This document shows positions 12,107 to 23,887 of a DNA stretch of 64,000 nt, in pieces (within the stretch, counting starts at the first letter, position 1; the number at the start of each line of letters is the position of its first letter). The notes below the pieces were generated by a model. It saw nothing but the letters and a program-made list of their open reading frames with translations, was not told the origin of the DNA and searched no databases. Location of the stretch: assembly GCA_038373885.1 (NCBI GenBank), contig JAWZYV010013014.1:1-64000 (forward strand). Reading direction: 5' to 3'. The DNA is from Cheiracanthium punctorium (lineage: Eukaryota; Arthropoda; Arachnida; Araneae; Cheiracanthiidae). Position numbers and translations under genes: made by a program.

Positions 12107-13265
12107 ACTTATATATTCATCACACACATCTACTACCTCTGTCTGTAACATCCGCGGAGAAATGCTACTAGCATTCACCCGCACTTTTTAAGTATATCGG
12201 ATTATGATAATTCAGAACGATGATTAGGTGTACTTTTTTATATTTAAGAGTACAAGAATTAACTTCTGGTGAGTTCAAATATTAAAAATGGATGTATCCT
12301 GTCTTTTTTTTTTTTTTTCCCTCGCTCAGAGATATGGGAATGGGCCCCACCTTCTTTTATTTATTTTTTTTTGCATAAAAATTTTCAAATAAAACTGATT
12401 TTTAAAAAACAAAAACAAGAAAATGAATAAGAAGTTATAAATGTAGTTTAAAATCTTTCCTGTTGGAAGAACATACGTCGAAGGGGGAGGGGGAATCAGA
12501 AAAGAATATTCCGTTCAGCTCCGTGGCTGAACGTCAAATTTCTCTTGAGGAGCTTTAAAATTTATCCACGAAGAGGTATTTTTCTCAATTTCTTATGTTC
12601 ACTTATTACCAGGGACCGATTTGCAGAGTTCGGGGCCCTGGGCAAAAGTTTCATTGGGGACCCTTCGAAAACTTTTTCAAAATTTACGAATTTTTAAACT
12701 TAAAAGAACAATTTTGGGGGCCCCCTTTTGGTAGGGGGCCCAGGCACTTGCCCTGAATGCCCTCCCGGAAATCAGGCCCTGCTTATTACGGGGGTGGCTC
12801 CAGCCTTATCGACCACCCCCTGGGTACGCCCCTGAAAGGAATCTTGTAAATCTCTAATATCTGCATGCTCGTCGAGTTTCGATAAAATGAAAAGCACAAT
12901 TTAATAAGTAAAAATAAAAAAATCCCGTATTTCACATTTGTTGAAATTTTTTTACTATTATTTAAAAAGAGTTCAAGCTAAAGCATGTAATTTACAGTTT
13001 TCACAACTTTCTCTACATAGATTTTTCTAAGTAACGGGGGAGTAGCTTTGAAGCAGAGCGAGACGAGAGTTACCGCCCTCAAAATGAATGCTGAATTCTA
13101 GGACGCAGAATTAAGTGGGCGCAGGATCTAGACACGCCTCCATCCACTGAAGCCGAGAAAACATATAAACACGATACGTTGAGCAAAGTGGTCTAATGCA
13201 CCCAGGGGCGAAGGAACCAGGGGACCTGTCACTTCCCTGAAATATTTCAGACGGGCTTAGATCCC
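12107..13265 (+). repeat. Dispersed repeat, copy A
   Basis: This block matches 15343-16475 along its length, from catctactacctctgtctg to a segment ending near ttccctgaaatatttca. Shared landmarks include cattcacccgcactttttaag, ctttcctgttggaagaacat and gtttcgataa. Copies differ by point changes, small indels and two clean insertions. Copy A holds a 172-bp hAT-type insertion at 12610 and is empty at the site where copy B is interrupted. It has no intact coding frame, so the parent element is unidentified. Confidence 0.85.
12610..12781. mobile_element. Non-autonomous hAT-type element
   Basis: Begins CAGGGACCGATTT and ends AAATCAGGCCCTG, which are inverted repeats with mismatches. It is flanked on both sides by the exact 8-bp duplication CTTATTAC. 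The related copy B has a single CTTATTAC at 15834-15841 and no insert, so it shows the empty site. CAGGG ends with an 8-bp duplication define hAT elements. At 172 bp there is no room for a transposase. Confidence 0.9.
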
Positions 13266-13894
13266 CGGCATTTGGAAATATAAAAGGCAAAAATTTAATT
13301 TTTAAAAAATAAGTAGTTTTTTCCATAATATAAAACATACCTTTATCTGAACATTGTTTGAATATTATACATACATTTTTCCTTTTATTTATTTATTTAT
13401 GTTTTAACGCTTTTCCATTATCTGACTTGATGAAATTTGTCATGTCTGTTACCAGACATTTTCTTTGAAATTTGTACACCTATGTTCGACACAAGATAAT
13501 GCAAAGTGATGTACTATGTAGGTATAGTCCTTTTGTCCATATAATGTTGTATTTTAAGTTTACAGATATTTTTTATATTCTAAATCTTTGAATTTCATGT
13601 CTGTTACTTTTATAGTAACAGACATTGCATTTCAAAGAAAAAATTCATCAGTCTAAATAATTCCACAAGAATATGAAAAGAGACATTAATTTAGACTAAA
13701 AATCTAATTATCTAAATTAATGTATCGATTTAACAAATAAATATATTTTATATGACTAATTATACGGTAACACGTGACATGCAATAAAAATACTCATCAC
13801 AAATAGGATTTTGCTTTTGCAGCCTAATACCAGAAACTCAAGATGTCTGCCTATGTTTCTTTTTGGACCACATTCTAATGGTACACATTGCTGG

Positions 13895-14412
13895 ATCAGG
13901 GGCTTGAAGCTACTCCTGAACATTCCCAAGTGCAGACCATGTACCTCTCATACCGGAATAAGCCGACCAGGATTATGATCGACAACACCCCAATTGGCTG
14001 AGGACAGGTTAAATACCTTGGCGTCAACACCGGCAGAAATCTCACCTGGAGACCTCACATTGATAGCGCCAGAGCCAAGATGGCCCTGGCCTACCGGAAG
14101 CTAGCCCCCATCATTAAAAACAAGAACCTCTCTCCGCAAAACAAAGCGCTTCTGATCAACTACTACGTACGCCACACCGGTGTGGGCTTATGCCGCAAGA
14201 TCCTCAATTGACCTACTAGAAAGCAAGCAGAATGGAATTCTGCGTACAATCCATAATGGGCATCACTTCCTAAAGAACGCGGCCATTAGAAGAGACCTCA
14301 ACATCAAAACTCTTAGACAGTTCATTCACAGACTTGCTGCATCCACTGTTAGCATTTCACTGGCCAATACAATCATTTTCAGTCCTAAAGATAGATTTTT
14401 ACGAACAGTAAT
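13895..14412 (+). pseudogene. Jockey-like LINE reverse transcriptase C-terminal fragment
   Basis: Forward frames encode text typical of the end of Jockey-clade reverse transcriptases: VKYLGVNTGRNLTWRPHI, then MALAYRKLAPIIKNKNLSP, then YAARSSIDLLESKQNGILRT. The YLG(V)...L.W..HI motif lies just after the catalytic fingers-palm region. The frame is broken by an in-frame stop before VKYLG and by a shift near 14160. An A-rich run follows at 14424. A second copy of the same fragment lies inverted at 22.0-22.4 kb. It is a 5'-truncated dead copy. Confidence 0.85.
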
Positions 14413-14620
14413 AAGAAGCAATTAAAAAAAAAAAAGAAAGAAAGAAAAAAAAATGCTCAGAAAGTGAACTTCGAAGTGAAAAAAAAAAAAACTTTTTAAG
14501 CGGGAAAGTGTTTGGAGCGAAACTTTTTAAACGGGTTATTTTAACATTGTAAGAATAGGAAAAAATTGGGAACCATAAATAAGAACTTTTTAAGCGGGAA
14601 AACTTCTTAAACGAGTTTCA

Positions 14621-14624
<4 letters not shown>

Positions 14625-14667
<43 letters not shown>
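14625..14667. repeat. (AT)n microsatellite
   Basis: About 20 uninterrupted AT dinucleotides. Immediately to the left is cgagtttcactgta, which on the other strand starts CAGTGAAACTCG, the kind of end seen on pogo/Tigger-like elements; the array may have grown from that element's TA target. Confidence 0.8.
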
Positions 14668-14668
<1 letters not shown>

Positions 14669-14669
14669 T

Positions 14670-15342
14670 CAAGACTCAGAATAAAAGTTTACAGGATTGC
14701 TGTGCAACAATCGAACAACAAATTTAAAATTAGATTTAAAAGATCATTTTATTATTAAAAAAAAACTTTTTAATATATCTCTTGTTTTTAATCAAATGAG
14801 TTCATTTTTTTATATTTATATGAATCAGTTCCTATAAAATCATTTACAATACATAATGGTACCATTTCGCTTTATTCTAAGCTTTCATTCTATCTCAATT
14901 ATGATTTTTCTTTGTCCCTAACTTTAATTATCAATTTTTTTTTTATTAGCCCCACCCAAAAAGAATTCTGTATCCTTCAAGGTTGTTATGAGAAGGCAGC
15001 AAAAGCAAAAATTGTACGCCTGTTGCATTAAATATTTGTTCCATTTTCCAGGAAGGTATATTTGTGAGTATTTTCCATTTAAGAGGTCGAACGGAACTTT
15101 GTTTTTCTCATGGAAGGCGGGTCCCAATAAACTGTGTGTGAGATCGGGGGCGTAGCCGTTAAGGAGATAGTAAAATATTACACACTTTTCAAACAAGTCT
15201 TTTACATATAAGTGTACTGATCAGTTAAAGTGAAAAATACAAAAAAAAAAAAAAAAAAAAAAGAAATATTCAGGGTGTTCGAAAAACATTAACCTCTGTT
15301 TTAATTTCTTATATATTCATCATAGACATGTACCTTACTGAT
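14670..15342. other. AT-rich spacer without recognised gene
   Basis: Between the microsatellite and the second dispersed repeat I see only homopolymer runs (A-run near 15241) and an unremarkable 90-codon minus-strand frame. No family motif or terminal repeat is visible. Confidence 0.5.
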
Positions 15343-16475
15343 ACATTCATCATACACATCTACTACCTCTGTCTGTAACATCAGCGGAGAACTGCTGCTA
15401 GCATTCACCCGCACTTTTTAAGGACTCGGTGAGATCTGACCATTAGAGAAAAAAAGTGTATTTTTTTATTTTTAAGAGTACTAGCATTAACTTCTGGTGA
15501 GTTCAAATATTAAAAATCGATGTATCGTGTCTTTTTTTTTTTTTCTCTCGCTCAGAGATGTGGGCACGGGGCCCACCTTTTTTTTTTTTTTTTTTTTTTT
15601 TTTTTGCAAAAAAATGTTCAAATAAAACTGATTTTTAAAAAACAAAGACAAGAAAATAAAAATGAAGTTTATAACTGTAGTTTAAAATCTTTCCTGTTGG
15701 AAGAACATACGTCGAAGGGGAGGGGAGGGGGCTGGGAATCCGAAAAGAATATTCGGTTTCAAACGTCAAATTTCTGTAGAGGAGCTTTAAAATTTATTTG
15801 CGAATACGTATTTTTCTCAATATCTTATGTTCACTTATTACGGGGGTGACTGCAGCCTTATCGACTACCCCTTGGCCACGCCCCTGAAAGGAATCTTGTA
15901 AATATCTAATACCGGCATGCTCGTCGAGTTTCGATAATATGAAAAGAACAATTTAATAAGTAAAAGTAAAAAGATCCCATATTTCATATTTGTTGAAATT
16001 TTTTTATATTATTTAAAAAGAGTTCAAGCTAAAACTTGTAATTTACAGTTTTCACAACTTTCTCTACATAGATTTTTCTAAGTAACGGGGGCGTAGCTTT
16101 GAAGCAGAGCGAGACGAGAGTTTCCGCCCTCAAAATGAAAGCTGAATTCTAGGACACAGAATTAAGTGATCGCAGGATCTAGACACGCCTCCATCCAGTG
16201 AAGTCGAGAAAACACGATACCAGGGGCGTAGCTAAGGGGAGGGGTTAGGGGGGGTCATAACCCCCCCATGAGAAATTTTTTGCCATACAAAATGTATATT
16301 CTTCACTAAATTATCACACACACGTATACATATATATGAGTTGTAGTAGTCGTAACCTCCCCCATGAAAAATTTCTGGCTACGCCCCTGCACGATACGTT
16401 GAGCGAAGTGGTCTAATGCACCCAGGGTCGAAGGAACCAGGAGACCTGTCACTTCCCTGAAATATTTCAAATATC
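15343..16475 (+). repeat. Dispersed repeat, copy B
   Basis: The second copy of the block at 12107-13265, in the same orientation. It has a single CTTATTAC where copy A carries a hAT insertion, and it has its own 169-bp hAT insertion where copy A is empty. T- and A-run lengths differ strongly between copies. No coding frame survives. Confidence 0.85.
16221..16389. mobile_element. Non-autonomous hAT element (CAGGGGCGTAGC family)
   Basis: Starts CAGGGGCGTAGC and ends GCTACGCCCCTG as exact 12-bp inverted repeats, flanked by the perfect 8-bp duplication CACGATAC. Copy A of the host repeat has one CACGATAC at 13170-13177 and no insert. A sibling lies at 28471-28628 with similar interior text (ttgccatacaaaatgtatat). 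There is no coding capacity. Confidence 0.95.
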
Positions 16476-16489
16476 TACGTTATCCTAGC

Positions 16490-17080
16490 CATGTTGTTTC
16501 TGATTAAAATGTAAACGTATAATTTCGCGAATTTTTACGAAACGAAAGTACTACAATTGTAATTTAAAAAAAAAATATTTCACAATTAAAATTGGTCTAA
16601 AGATTGGATTGTTTCTTATTTTAAAAATTCTCCGACGAATGAATCGGAATTCCCTGAAGGAGGTTCACTTTCCCTGACAGGAGGTCCCTGGACCTACTGC
16701 TGGCATCACTTTCGAAACTGAATAATCAGTGAAAACATAAAAAAGTTAAAATTTACAATAGTGATGGTTATACCTCAAACCAAAACATAATAATACGAAT
16801 GTACGTATATAGTTAAATATAGGGAGAATGCTGTATTAATACATTAAAATATGCACTAGTTACGAAAAACAAGTCTTTAAAAAGTATTTCAATCTTTTGA
16901 ATCTACAGTGCTTTTGCGGTTTCCTATTGTTCTCAGTCTGGACAGCCGTGTGAAGACTGCAGGAGGCCATGTTGAAACACCCATGTAGAACTGAACGCGA
17001 ATTCCTGAAAAGCCGTACAGCGATATTTCTGTGGGATATAAATACCGTAAACTCTGAACTATCCGGATCGTAATGCACAG

Positions 17081-17112
<32 letters not shown>

Positions 17113-17460
17113 CAGGAATGTTCGAAACGGCCATGTGCTACATTCCGTGTACTCAAGATTTTCCCACGGCAACATACGTACTCATCAAGATCAGAATTCT
17201 TATCAAATTTGTATTTTCATGGATGCAAAATCAGAGTACCCCTTGGTGGGACTGAGGAACCCCAGGCATAACAATGTCTCTAAACGTCTATTAACGGTCA
17301 AAAATCGTTCACTAATGTTTTCACACGGTTGATGGGTGTTTGAAGAAAATTGTTGCGCTGCCTGGGACAGGATGTATTTGTAAACTGCATGCATTGTACA
17401 TATAAAATTTACCTCTTAAAATTTCGAATCATCTGTCTGGAATTTTTTAATACCCCACTG
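16490..17460. other. Unassigned sequence
   Basis: Mixed-composition DNA with an A-run near 17087-17112. Short frames cross on both strands and none carries a motif. The right boundary is the start of the tandem duplication. Confidence 0.5.
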
Positions 17461-18402
17461 AGGTTAGTGACAGTACCAGCTAGTTTATTTTGAAGCTTAT
17501 AAATATGTGTTTTTGATATCATGGCGGAGGGCAAGGAAGTGAATAAATATTTATCTAACTCCGGCCTATTTTTGTTTGTTTGTTGTTGTTATGCTTACCC
17601 TTCCGCTACATGAGTTCGGAAAGTCGAGAGTTTTCTCGGAAGGCGTGTTGGGGGAAATGCCTTTGGGGAAACGTGGGAGGTAACCATTTGACTCCCCTCC
17701 TTCAGCTAGGCCTCCGTTATATTACGCAATTTATCGGAACCAGGGGCATATAGGCATGGGCGGACACAACTGATCACACCGGCCCGGGCATGTAAACGGC
17801 GAACAGTTAACATTGTATTCTATTATACGTACGACATATATATGAAAGTTACCGGCCCATCGAGAAATTTCCCGGTGGGCGTGCATATGGGGCTGATGAG
17901 ATTTACATCAGAGCCACATTAGATGGTGGCTTGATGGGGCTGCAGCGGTGCCCCTATGTTCGCGAAGGCCCCGGCTGCAGCCACACCCGAAATGGGTAAA
18001 TGTAGGACGGAGAAAATTACATATTTGTGGATAAATTTAAAAAATCCCCTTGATATCGACGGGGTATATTATTTGAAAGATTTCCTTGTGAAATTTGAGG
18101 TTCAGCTACGGACCTAGGACAAATTAAAAAATCATTTCTAATGTGTTTTTAAATCTGCAAAGATTTTAAACTCAATGTACGATTTTATTTTTTAATTTTC
18201 ATTCTTTCTTTTCTTTAATTTATTTTTATATCTGAACAATCTTAGGCAAAATAAGAGGGAGGGGTGCATTCCTCCCCCCCCCCCCCCCAAAAAAAAAGAT
18301 TTTTATAAGTTATAGTGCATTCTAGAATTTGAGTCCTTTTTATAGCAAACAATGTGAGTAAGAGCTTTTATATTATTTTATAACCAGCCAATCACAATAA
18401 GA
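17461..18402. repeat. Tandem duplication, unit 1 (942 bp)
   Basis: Starts aggttagtgacagtaccagc and is followed directly by a near-identical second unit at 18403. Differences are few: homopolymer lengths, isolated substitutions, and one block near the left end, where this unit lacks the left arm of a small palindrome present in unit 2. The interior has GC-rich transposon-like text (ggggcatataggcatgggcg, ggccccggctgcagccacac) but no intact frame. Confidence 0.93.
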
Positions 18403-19350
18403 AGGTTAGTGACAGTACCAGCTAGTTTATTTTGAAGCTTATAAATATGCCCCCCGCCATGTTTTTGATATCATGGCGGGGGGCAAGGAAGTGAATAAAT
18501 ATTTATCTAACTTCGGCCTATTTTTGTTTGTTTGTTGTTGTTATGCTTACCCTTCCGCTACATGAGTTCGGAAAGTCGAGAGTTTTCTCGAAAGGCGTGT
18601 TGGGGGAAATGCCTTTGGGGAAACGTGGGAGGTAACCATTTGACTCCCCTCCTTCAGCTAGGCCTCCGTTATATTACGCAATTTATCGGAACCAGGGGCA
18701 TATAGGCATGGGCGGACACAACTGATCACACCGGCCCGGGCATGTAAACGGCGAACAGTTAACATTGTATTCTATTATACGTACGACATATATATGAAAG
18801 TTACCGGCCCATCGAGAAATTTCCCGGTGGGCGTGCATATGGGGCTGATGAGATTTACATCAGAGCCACATTAGATGGTGGCTGATGGGGCTGCAGCGGT
18901 GCCCCTATGTTCGCGAAGGCCCCGGCTGCAGCCACACCCGAAATGGGTAAATGTAGGACGGAGAAAATTACGTATTTGTGGATAAATTTAAAAAATCCCC
19001 TTGATATCGATGGGGTATATTATTTGAAAGATTTCCTTGAGAAATTTGAGGTTCAGCTACGGACCTAGGACAAATTAAAAAATCATTTCTAATGTGTTTT
19101 TAAATCTGCAAAGATTTTAAACTCAATGTACGATTTTATTTTTTAATTTTCATTCTTTCTTTTCTTTAATTTATTTTTATATCTGAACAATCTTAGGCAA
19201 AATAAGAGGGGGGGGGGTGCATTCCTCCCCCCCCCAAAAAAAAAGATTTTTATAAGTTATATTGCATTCTAGAATTTGAGTCCTTTTTATAGCAAACAAG
19301 GATAGTAAGAGCTTTTATATTATTTTATAACCAGCCAAGCACAATAAGAA
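18403..19350. repeat. Tandem duplication, unit 2 (948 bp)
   Basis: Head-to-tail copy of the previous unit, ending ...caataagaa. It carries a 13-bp perfect palindrome, GCCCCCCGCCATG at 18449-18461 with its inverse at 18472-18484. Unit 1 retains only the right arm, with one change. High identity implies a recent duplication, or an assembly duplication. Confidence 0.93.
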
Positions 19351-20260
19351 GTTTTGCATAGAATCCTTTCGATTCATAATATTATATTGCGCTGAAGAAA
19401 TATTTTTAAAAAGCGTATTTAGGAAAGTTGGAAAAAGAAAAAAAAAAAAGATTAAAGTCTTTGTAGACCTTTCTCATTTTCCGGAGAAGTAGGAAGCGTC
19501 TTGGAGAGGAGGGGTGTAATATAAAAATCCCTTTTAGTCTTTTTATATTATAAGTTAAGTTTTCAAATTTATATTTGTATTTGTTACTATTGTTAATCTC
19601 GCTCTCAAAACAAAGGCAGTTTGCTCGACTCGTCCTAGCCAATATGAGACTAAAGTCTTTTCACTTTAAAAATCCGGCAGACATAACTTTTCCTGCTAGA
19701 CTTTGACTCCGCTTGTCTAAATTACTATGGCCAATCAAGCCTATTGATGCCTGCTGCTGCCATGCAGTTAGTCACGTGTTATTACGTATCGTATGGAATC
19801 TTTGTCTGGAATCTTCAGTGCCTAATACCCTACCCATCAGTGCCGGATTCAGGGCCTCCGAGAGAAATTTTATTAGGCGGGGCGATAATCTTCCCGACTC
19901 CTTTCGTAAAGCCAAAAGTTTCGAAAAAACAGGAGGGACGGAAGGATTTTTTTTTTTTGTTTTTGTTACAAGTGCTCTTTTTAATGATTTTCATATAAAA
20001 TGCTAAAAGGAAAGAGAGTGGGAGGGAATTTTTTCTGATATGTAAAGGTACTTTTAATTCATGTTCGAGTTCGAAGTTTGAAACAAATACTAATATTTAA
20101 ATGGTAGAATTAACATTTCTGCCATCTAAATCATTTCTAGAATTATGTATTCAAAATTCAAAATTTAGTCTATTTAAAAAAAAAAAAAAGATTTTAATTA
20201 CAGATCTATAAATGGAATTCGTAACACATTCTGAAAAATTCACGGACGCACTTTAGCTGA
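19351..20260. other. Unassigned sequence with a hAT-like scrap
   Basis: Near 19840 the text cagtgccggattcagggcc resembles the start of CAGNG-ended hAT elements, but no partner end or target duplication was found. The remainder is AT-rich with no supported gene. Confidence 0.4.
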
Positions 20261-20261
20261 A

Positions 20262-20512
20262 CACGGGCCCACTCTAACTCGCACGGGCCCAGGGGCGGCG
20301 CCCCGTCTGCCCCCCCGTCTCGTAGGGCCTGGCCGGATTATCCATCAGAGACGGCCCGAGGGGTGTGCGGGGCCCCAGGCGAAGCGCAAGAGCGGGGCCT
20401 CTTCTCTATCATGTCTTATGAGATAGCAATAAAATGGCCCAGGATCGGGGCCTCCATAAGCGCAAGGCCTTAGGCGATCGCCTAAATTCGCACCCCTCTT
20501 GGGCCGGTCCTG
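20262..20512. mobile_element. GC-rich decayed transposon block
   Basis: A GC island in AT-rich surroundings. It contains agggcctggccggattatc near 20315 and ends cttgggccggtcctg near 20510, whose reverse begins CAGGACCGGCCC. This looks like a CAGGNCCGG-ended miniature element with internal rearrangement. No clean 8-bp duplication was identified, so the boundaries are approximate. Confidence 0.45.
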
Positions 20513-20599
20513 TATCCATACAGCAGAAGTACCAATGCTACGAGACCCGCGCTTTCAGCTTGAAAGTTTTCTGGTTTCCTCCCCACTCCCAAGATCAAT

Positions 20600-20631
<32 letters not shown>

Positions 20632-21624
20632 CAAAAAATAAATGTCGTAATTTTCTTTCTTACTTTTTTTTTTCTTTGATCAGACAATTTTTGAAGCTGT
20701 ATTATGGAACTGTAAATCAATTGCTGATAACTCATTGAAAGAATATATATAAACTTAATGTAGCTGTTGCATGCCTGCATTATTTAGTCAAATGATTACC
20801 TAGGCGCAGAGAGGGAGAGGGAGCAGGGGAAATATCCTCAAGGCCTTACCTTGGGAAGGGGCGCTACTGTTGCTGCTTATATGTAATACTTAATTGTGTG
20901 TGGTCAATTCTGTAAAAAAAAGTCCAAATACAGAATATGTCCAAGGAAGTTCCCAATTAATAATAATTAAAAAAAAAAAAAATTGTGAAAACCAGCTAGA
21001 GCATAATCCACCAACTTCACAAAAACGAGGAGTGTTCGTGATTTAATCTTCTTTTTCAAGAAAAGTTTTTTTTTTTTTTTTTTTTTTTAACACACTGTTA
21101 AATAGTGAAAGAAAGGGCATAGCCAGAGGAGAGACTATGGGCCCACCCAACCTAATAAATTTTGATTTTTCCTTAACAAAATGTTAAAGATCAAAACTTT
21201 TCTATGAGAAATTTTGAACTTTCCACTTTCTTGGACTTCTGAAAATTTTTTGGCTGCCTGCTTGAATGAAAGTATGAATAAAAATATTAATTTTTTCAAT
21301 ACTGAGGAAACATGCCATGCAAAAATGTTGTTAACATTCCAAATACAGTTTCTCTATGGAAGTGACGAAACCTTCAAAATAAAATGTTGGTGTTTTTTAG
21401 AGCATGGATGTTTATTAAAGTATAATACTTGTAAATTAAAAATTCTAATTCTATTAATTATTTTCCAATTACTATTAATTTAAAGTTTCTTTAAATGATT
21501 AATAATTTTAATAAGGAATAAATGACTGATGTAATACGACACCAAGAGCAATAGAAAATTCTTGTCTATAGGCACAACTCTGTAGGGGCTCCCTGACACT
21601 GATGTAGGCAGTGTGAAATTTCCA
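20513..21624. other. AT-rich spacer
   Basis: Homopolymer T-runs at about 20600-20627 and 21067-21088 dominate. A possible 89-codon forward frame at 21214-21483 shows no recognisable domain and has the AT-driven amino-acid mix expected by chance. Confidence 0.5.
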
Positions 21625-22040
21625 AAGGTAAATGATTGTCACTCTGTGCCCGCTTTTTTCCCCCCAAAATGGCAGCCGTCTATTATCTTGGATGACGAAT
21701 TTAACAAATTCAATCTGTATATAAAATGCCTAAGAATTTACAACTTTTTTCTACCCCTGGCTATAAATGTCATCAAATATTCGAGCAGACTGAAAACTTG
21801 TTTAAAATATTGTTTGAAAACATTTGAAAGGATAGAAAGGTTATATAAAAATCTGAAATTAAAAAAGATAAATTAAGATACATTGAATTGAGATTTTGTC
21901 TTCGGGGAATCCAATATTCGGGTGGCCCTAGGCCCGTGCCTAATAGGCTTAGTTGAAAATAAGGGCCTGATCGAAAGGGTTTCTGGATATCAAAGGGATA
22001 CCCGAAGATTTTATCCCCGGGGTCCCGACTGGGCTCTCTG
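21625..22040 (+). repeat. Direct repeat, left copy, flanking a LINE fragment
   Basis: Starts aaggtaaatgattgtca and ends gggctctctg. It matches 22442-22886 with point changes and small indels. It shares ctaagaatttacaacttttt, catttgaaaggatagaaa and attttatccccgggg with the right copy. It is too long to be a target-site duplication and shows no LTR features such as TG...CA ends, a promoter or a polyadenylation signal. Confidence 0.85.
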
Positions 22041-22441
22041 CCGAACAGCAAGTCTGTAAATGAAATGAAATGAATTTTGATGTTGAGGTCTCTTCTAATG
22101 GCCGCGTTCTTTAGGAAGTGATGCCTATTATGGATTGTGCGCAGAATTCCATTCTGCTTGCTTTCTAGTCGGTCAATTGAGGATCTTGCGGCATAAGCCC
22201 ACACCGGTGCGGCGTACGTAGTAGTTGATCGTATAAATGTCTTGTAAAGAAGCGCTTTGTTTTGCGGAGAGAGGTTCTTGTTTTTAATGATGGGGGCTAG
22301 CTTCCGGTAGGCCAGGGCCATCTTGCCTCTGGCGCTATCAATGTGAGGTCTTCAGGTGAGATTTCTGTCGATGGTGACGCCAAAGTATTTAACCTGTCCT
22401 TCCCAGTCAATCGGGGGTGTTGTCGATCATAATCCTGGTCG
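22041..22441 (-). pseudogene. Jockey-like LINE fragment between direct repeats
   Basis: Minus-strand frames read MALAYRKLAPIIKNKNLSP, then APVWAYAARSSIDRLESKQ, then RTIHNRHHFLKNAAIRRDL, as in the forward copy at 13.9-14.4 kb. The fragment is cut at both ends relative to that copy. On the left it abuts the end of one direct repeat and on the right the start of the other. Upstream codons for the YLGV motif are degraded. Confidence 0.85.
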
Positions 22442-22886
22442 AAGGTAAATGATTGTCAAGTTGTGCCCTGCTTCCGAAAGTCTGCGTTCCCCCCCCCCCC
22501 CCCCAGATGGCAGCCGTCGATTATCTTGCATGATGAATTTAACAAACAAATTCAAGCTGTACATAAAATGCCTAAGAATTTACAACTTTTTTCGACCCCT
22601 GGTTATAAATGCCATCCAATCACCGAGCAGATTGGCAACTTGTTTAAAATATTGTTTGAAAACATTTGAAAGGATAGAAAAGTTATATAATCTGATAAAA
22701 TCTGAAATTAAAAAAGATAAATTAAGAAACATTGAATTGAGATTTTGTCTTGGGGGACCGAATATTCTGGGGCCCTAGGCTCGGGCCTAATGGGCATAGT
22801 TGAAAATAAAAGGCCTGATCGAAAGGTTTCTGGATAGCAAAGGGATACCGAAGATTTTATCCCCGGGGCCCCGACTGTGTTCTCTG
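22442..22886 (+). repeat. Direct repeat, right copy, flanking a LINE fragment
   Basis: Partner of 21625-22040. It differs by a C-run at 22491-22504, a few short insertions and scattered substitutions, so the pair is not brand new. Confidence 0.85.
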
Positions 22887-23048
22887 CGCCTCTGTGGAGC
22901 AGCCACAGTTATCACTATTCATGTAGCAAATCATGCCATCAGTATTCATAAAGCGAACTTTACAGATACTCATGTATTTCAAACAAAACGATATTGACAT
23001 AGAAAATAAATAAAAACTTTGTGAAAAAATCTGGAGTGACTCCACTCG

Positions 23049-23692
23049 ACTTTCCGAACACTTACGATTAAGATCATTACCAAGCACTTAAATAAATTTT
23101 AATCGATGAATCATTCAAACATATATAACAAATTGAAACTCAATCGAATGCACCGTTTAAACACTTCCGCACTTTCAAGAATTTCTTCCCTTATGCCATT
23201 ATGCCATAACATAAAAGAAAGTTTTGTCGTAGCCCTTTAGGAGAACTATAAGTCCTATACACACCAAAATCAGTACCGGTCTTGCAACGGTGGTTTATAA
23301 CATATATACCCAATTTGAGCTCAATCGAATCTACCGTTTAAACGGTAACGCACTTTCAAGAAATTCCCCCCATAGGCCATAATGTAAAAGAAATCTTTGT
23401 CGTAGCCCTGTAGAAAAACTATAAGTCCTATATACACCAAAATCAATACCGGTCTTGCGACGGTGGTTTATGACATATATATCCAATTTGAGCTCAATCG
23501 ATTGCTCCGTTCAGGAGCTATCGTGTTCACTCACATACACACAAACACACACACACACATACATACATACATCTCGTAAAAATAGCATAAATGGATTCAG
23601 AAGCCCTCAAAACGTGTAAAAACACCAAAATCTCGAAATCGAATTTTTTCATGATTACAATACTTTCCTTACATGGTACATGTTCGGAAAGT
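23049..23692. mobile_element. Candidate inverted-repeat element with internal minisatellite
   Basis: The ends ACTTTCCGAACA and TGTTCGGAAAGT are exact inverses about 640 bp apart. The interior holds three partial direct units of about 173-181 bp, marked by acatatat..ccaatttgagctcaatcg at about 23119, 23300 and 23473, and a (CA)n/(CATA)n tract at 23532-23572. The related word gttcggaaagtcgag occurs in both units of the 17.5-19.3 kb tandem duplication. No target duplication was found and the superfamily is unassigned. Confidence 0.5.
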
Positions 23693-23887
23693 AAAAACAC
23701 ACATAAAATGTGACTTATGAGAAGATATAATCGTTTCGACTGAAAATTTTTTCAGTCATCAGTCAAGGCTTTTCTTTTTCAGTTCCCTCTGTTTTGTGAG
23801 ACGAAGGGACTTGACTAATGAAGACTGAAAAAATTTCAGTCGAAACGATTTATCTTCTTATAAGTCACATTTTATGTGTGTTTTTTC
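23693..23887. repeat. Foldback element with 65-bp arms
   Basis: Arms 23693-23757 and 23823-23887 are near-perfect inverses, sharing for example ataaaatgtgacttat and cgtttcgactgaaa. They enclose about 65 bp. It starts right after the element to its left. Single-stranded it would form a long hairpin. There is no coding content. Confidence 0.85.

Noticed and set aside
17461..19350. CRISPR-like or satellite array
   Set aside because: Only two long head-to-tail units exist, with no short spacers.
21625..22886. LTR retrotransposon with two LTRs
   Set aside because: The repeats lack TG...CA ends, promoter and polyadenylation signals, and the interior is a piece of a non-LTR LINE.
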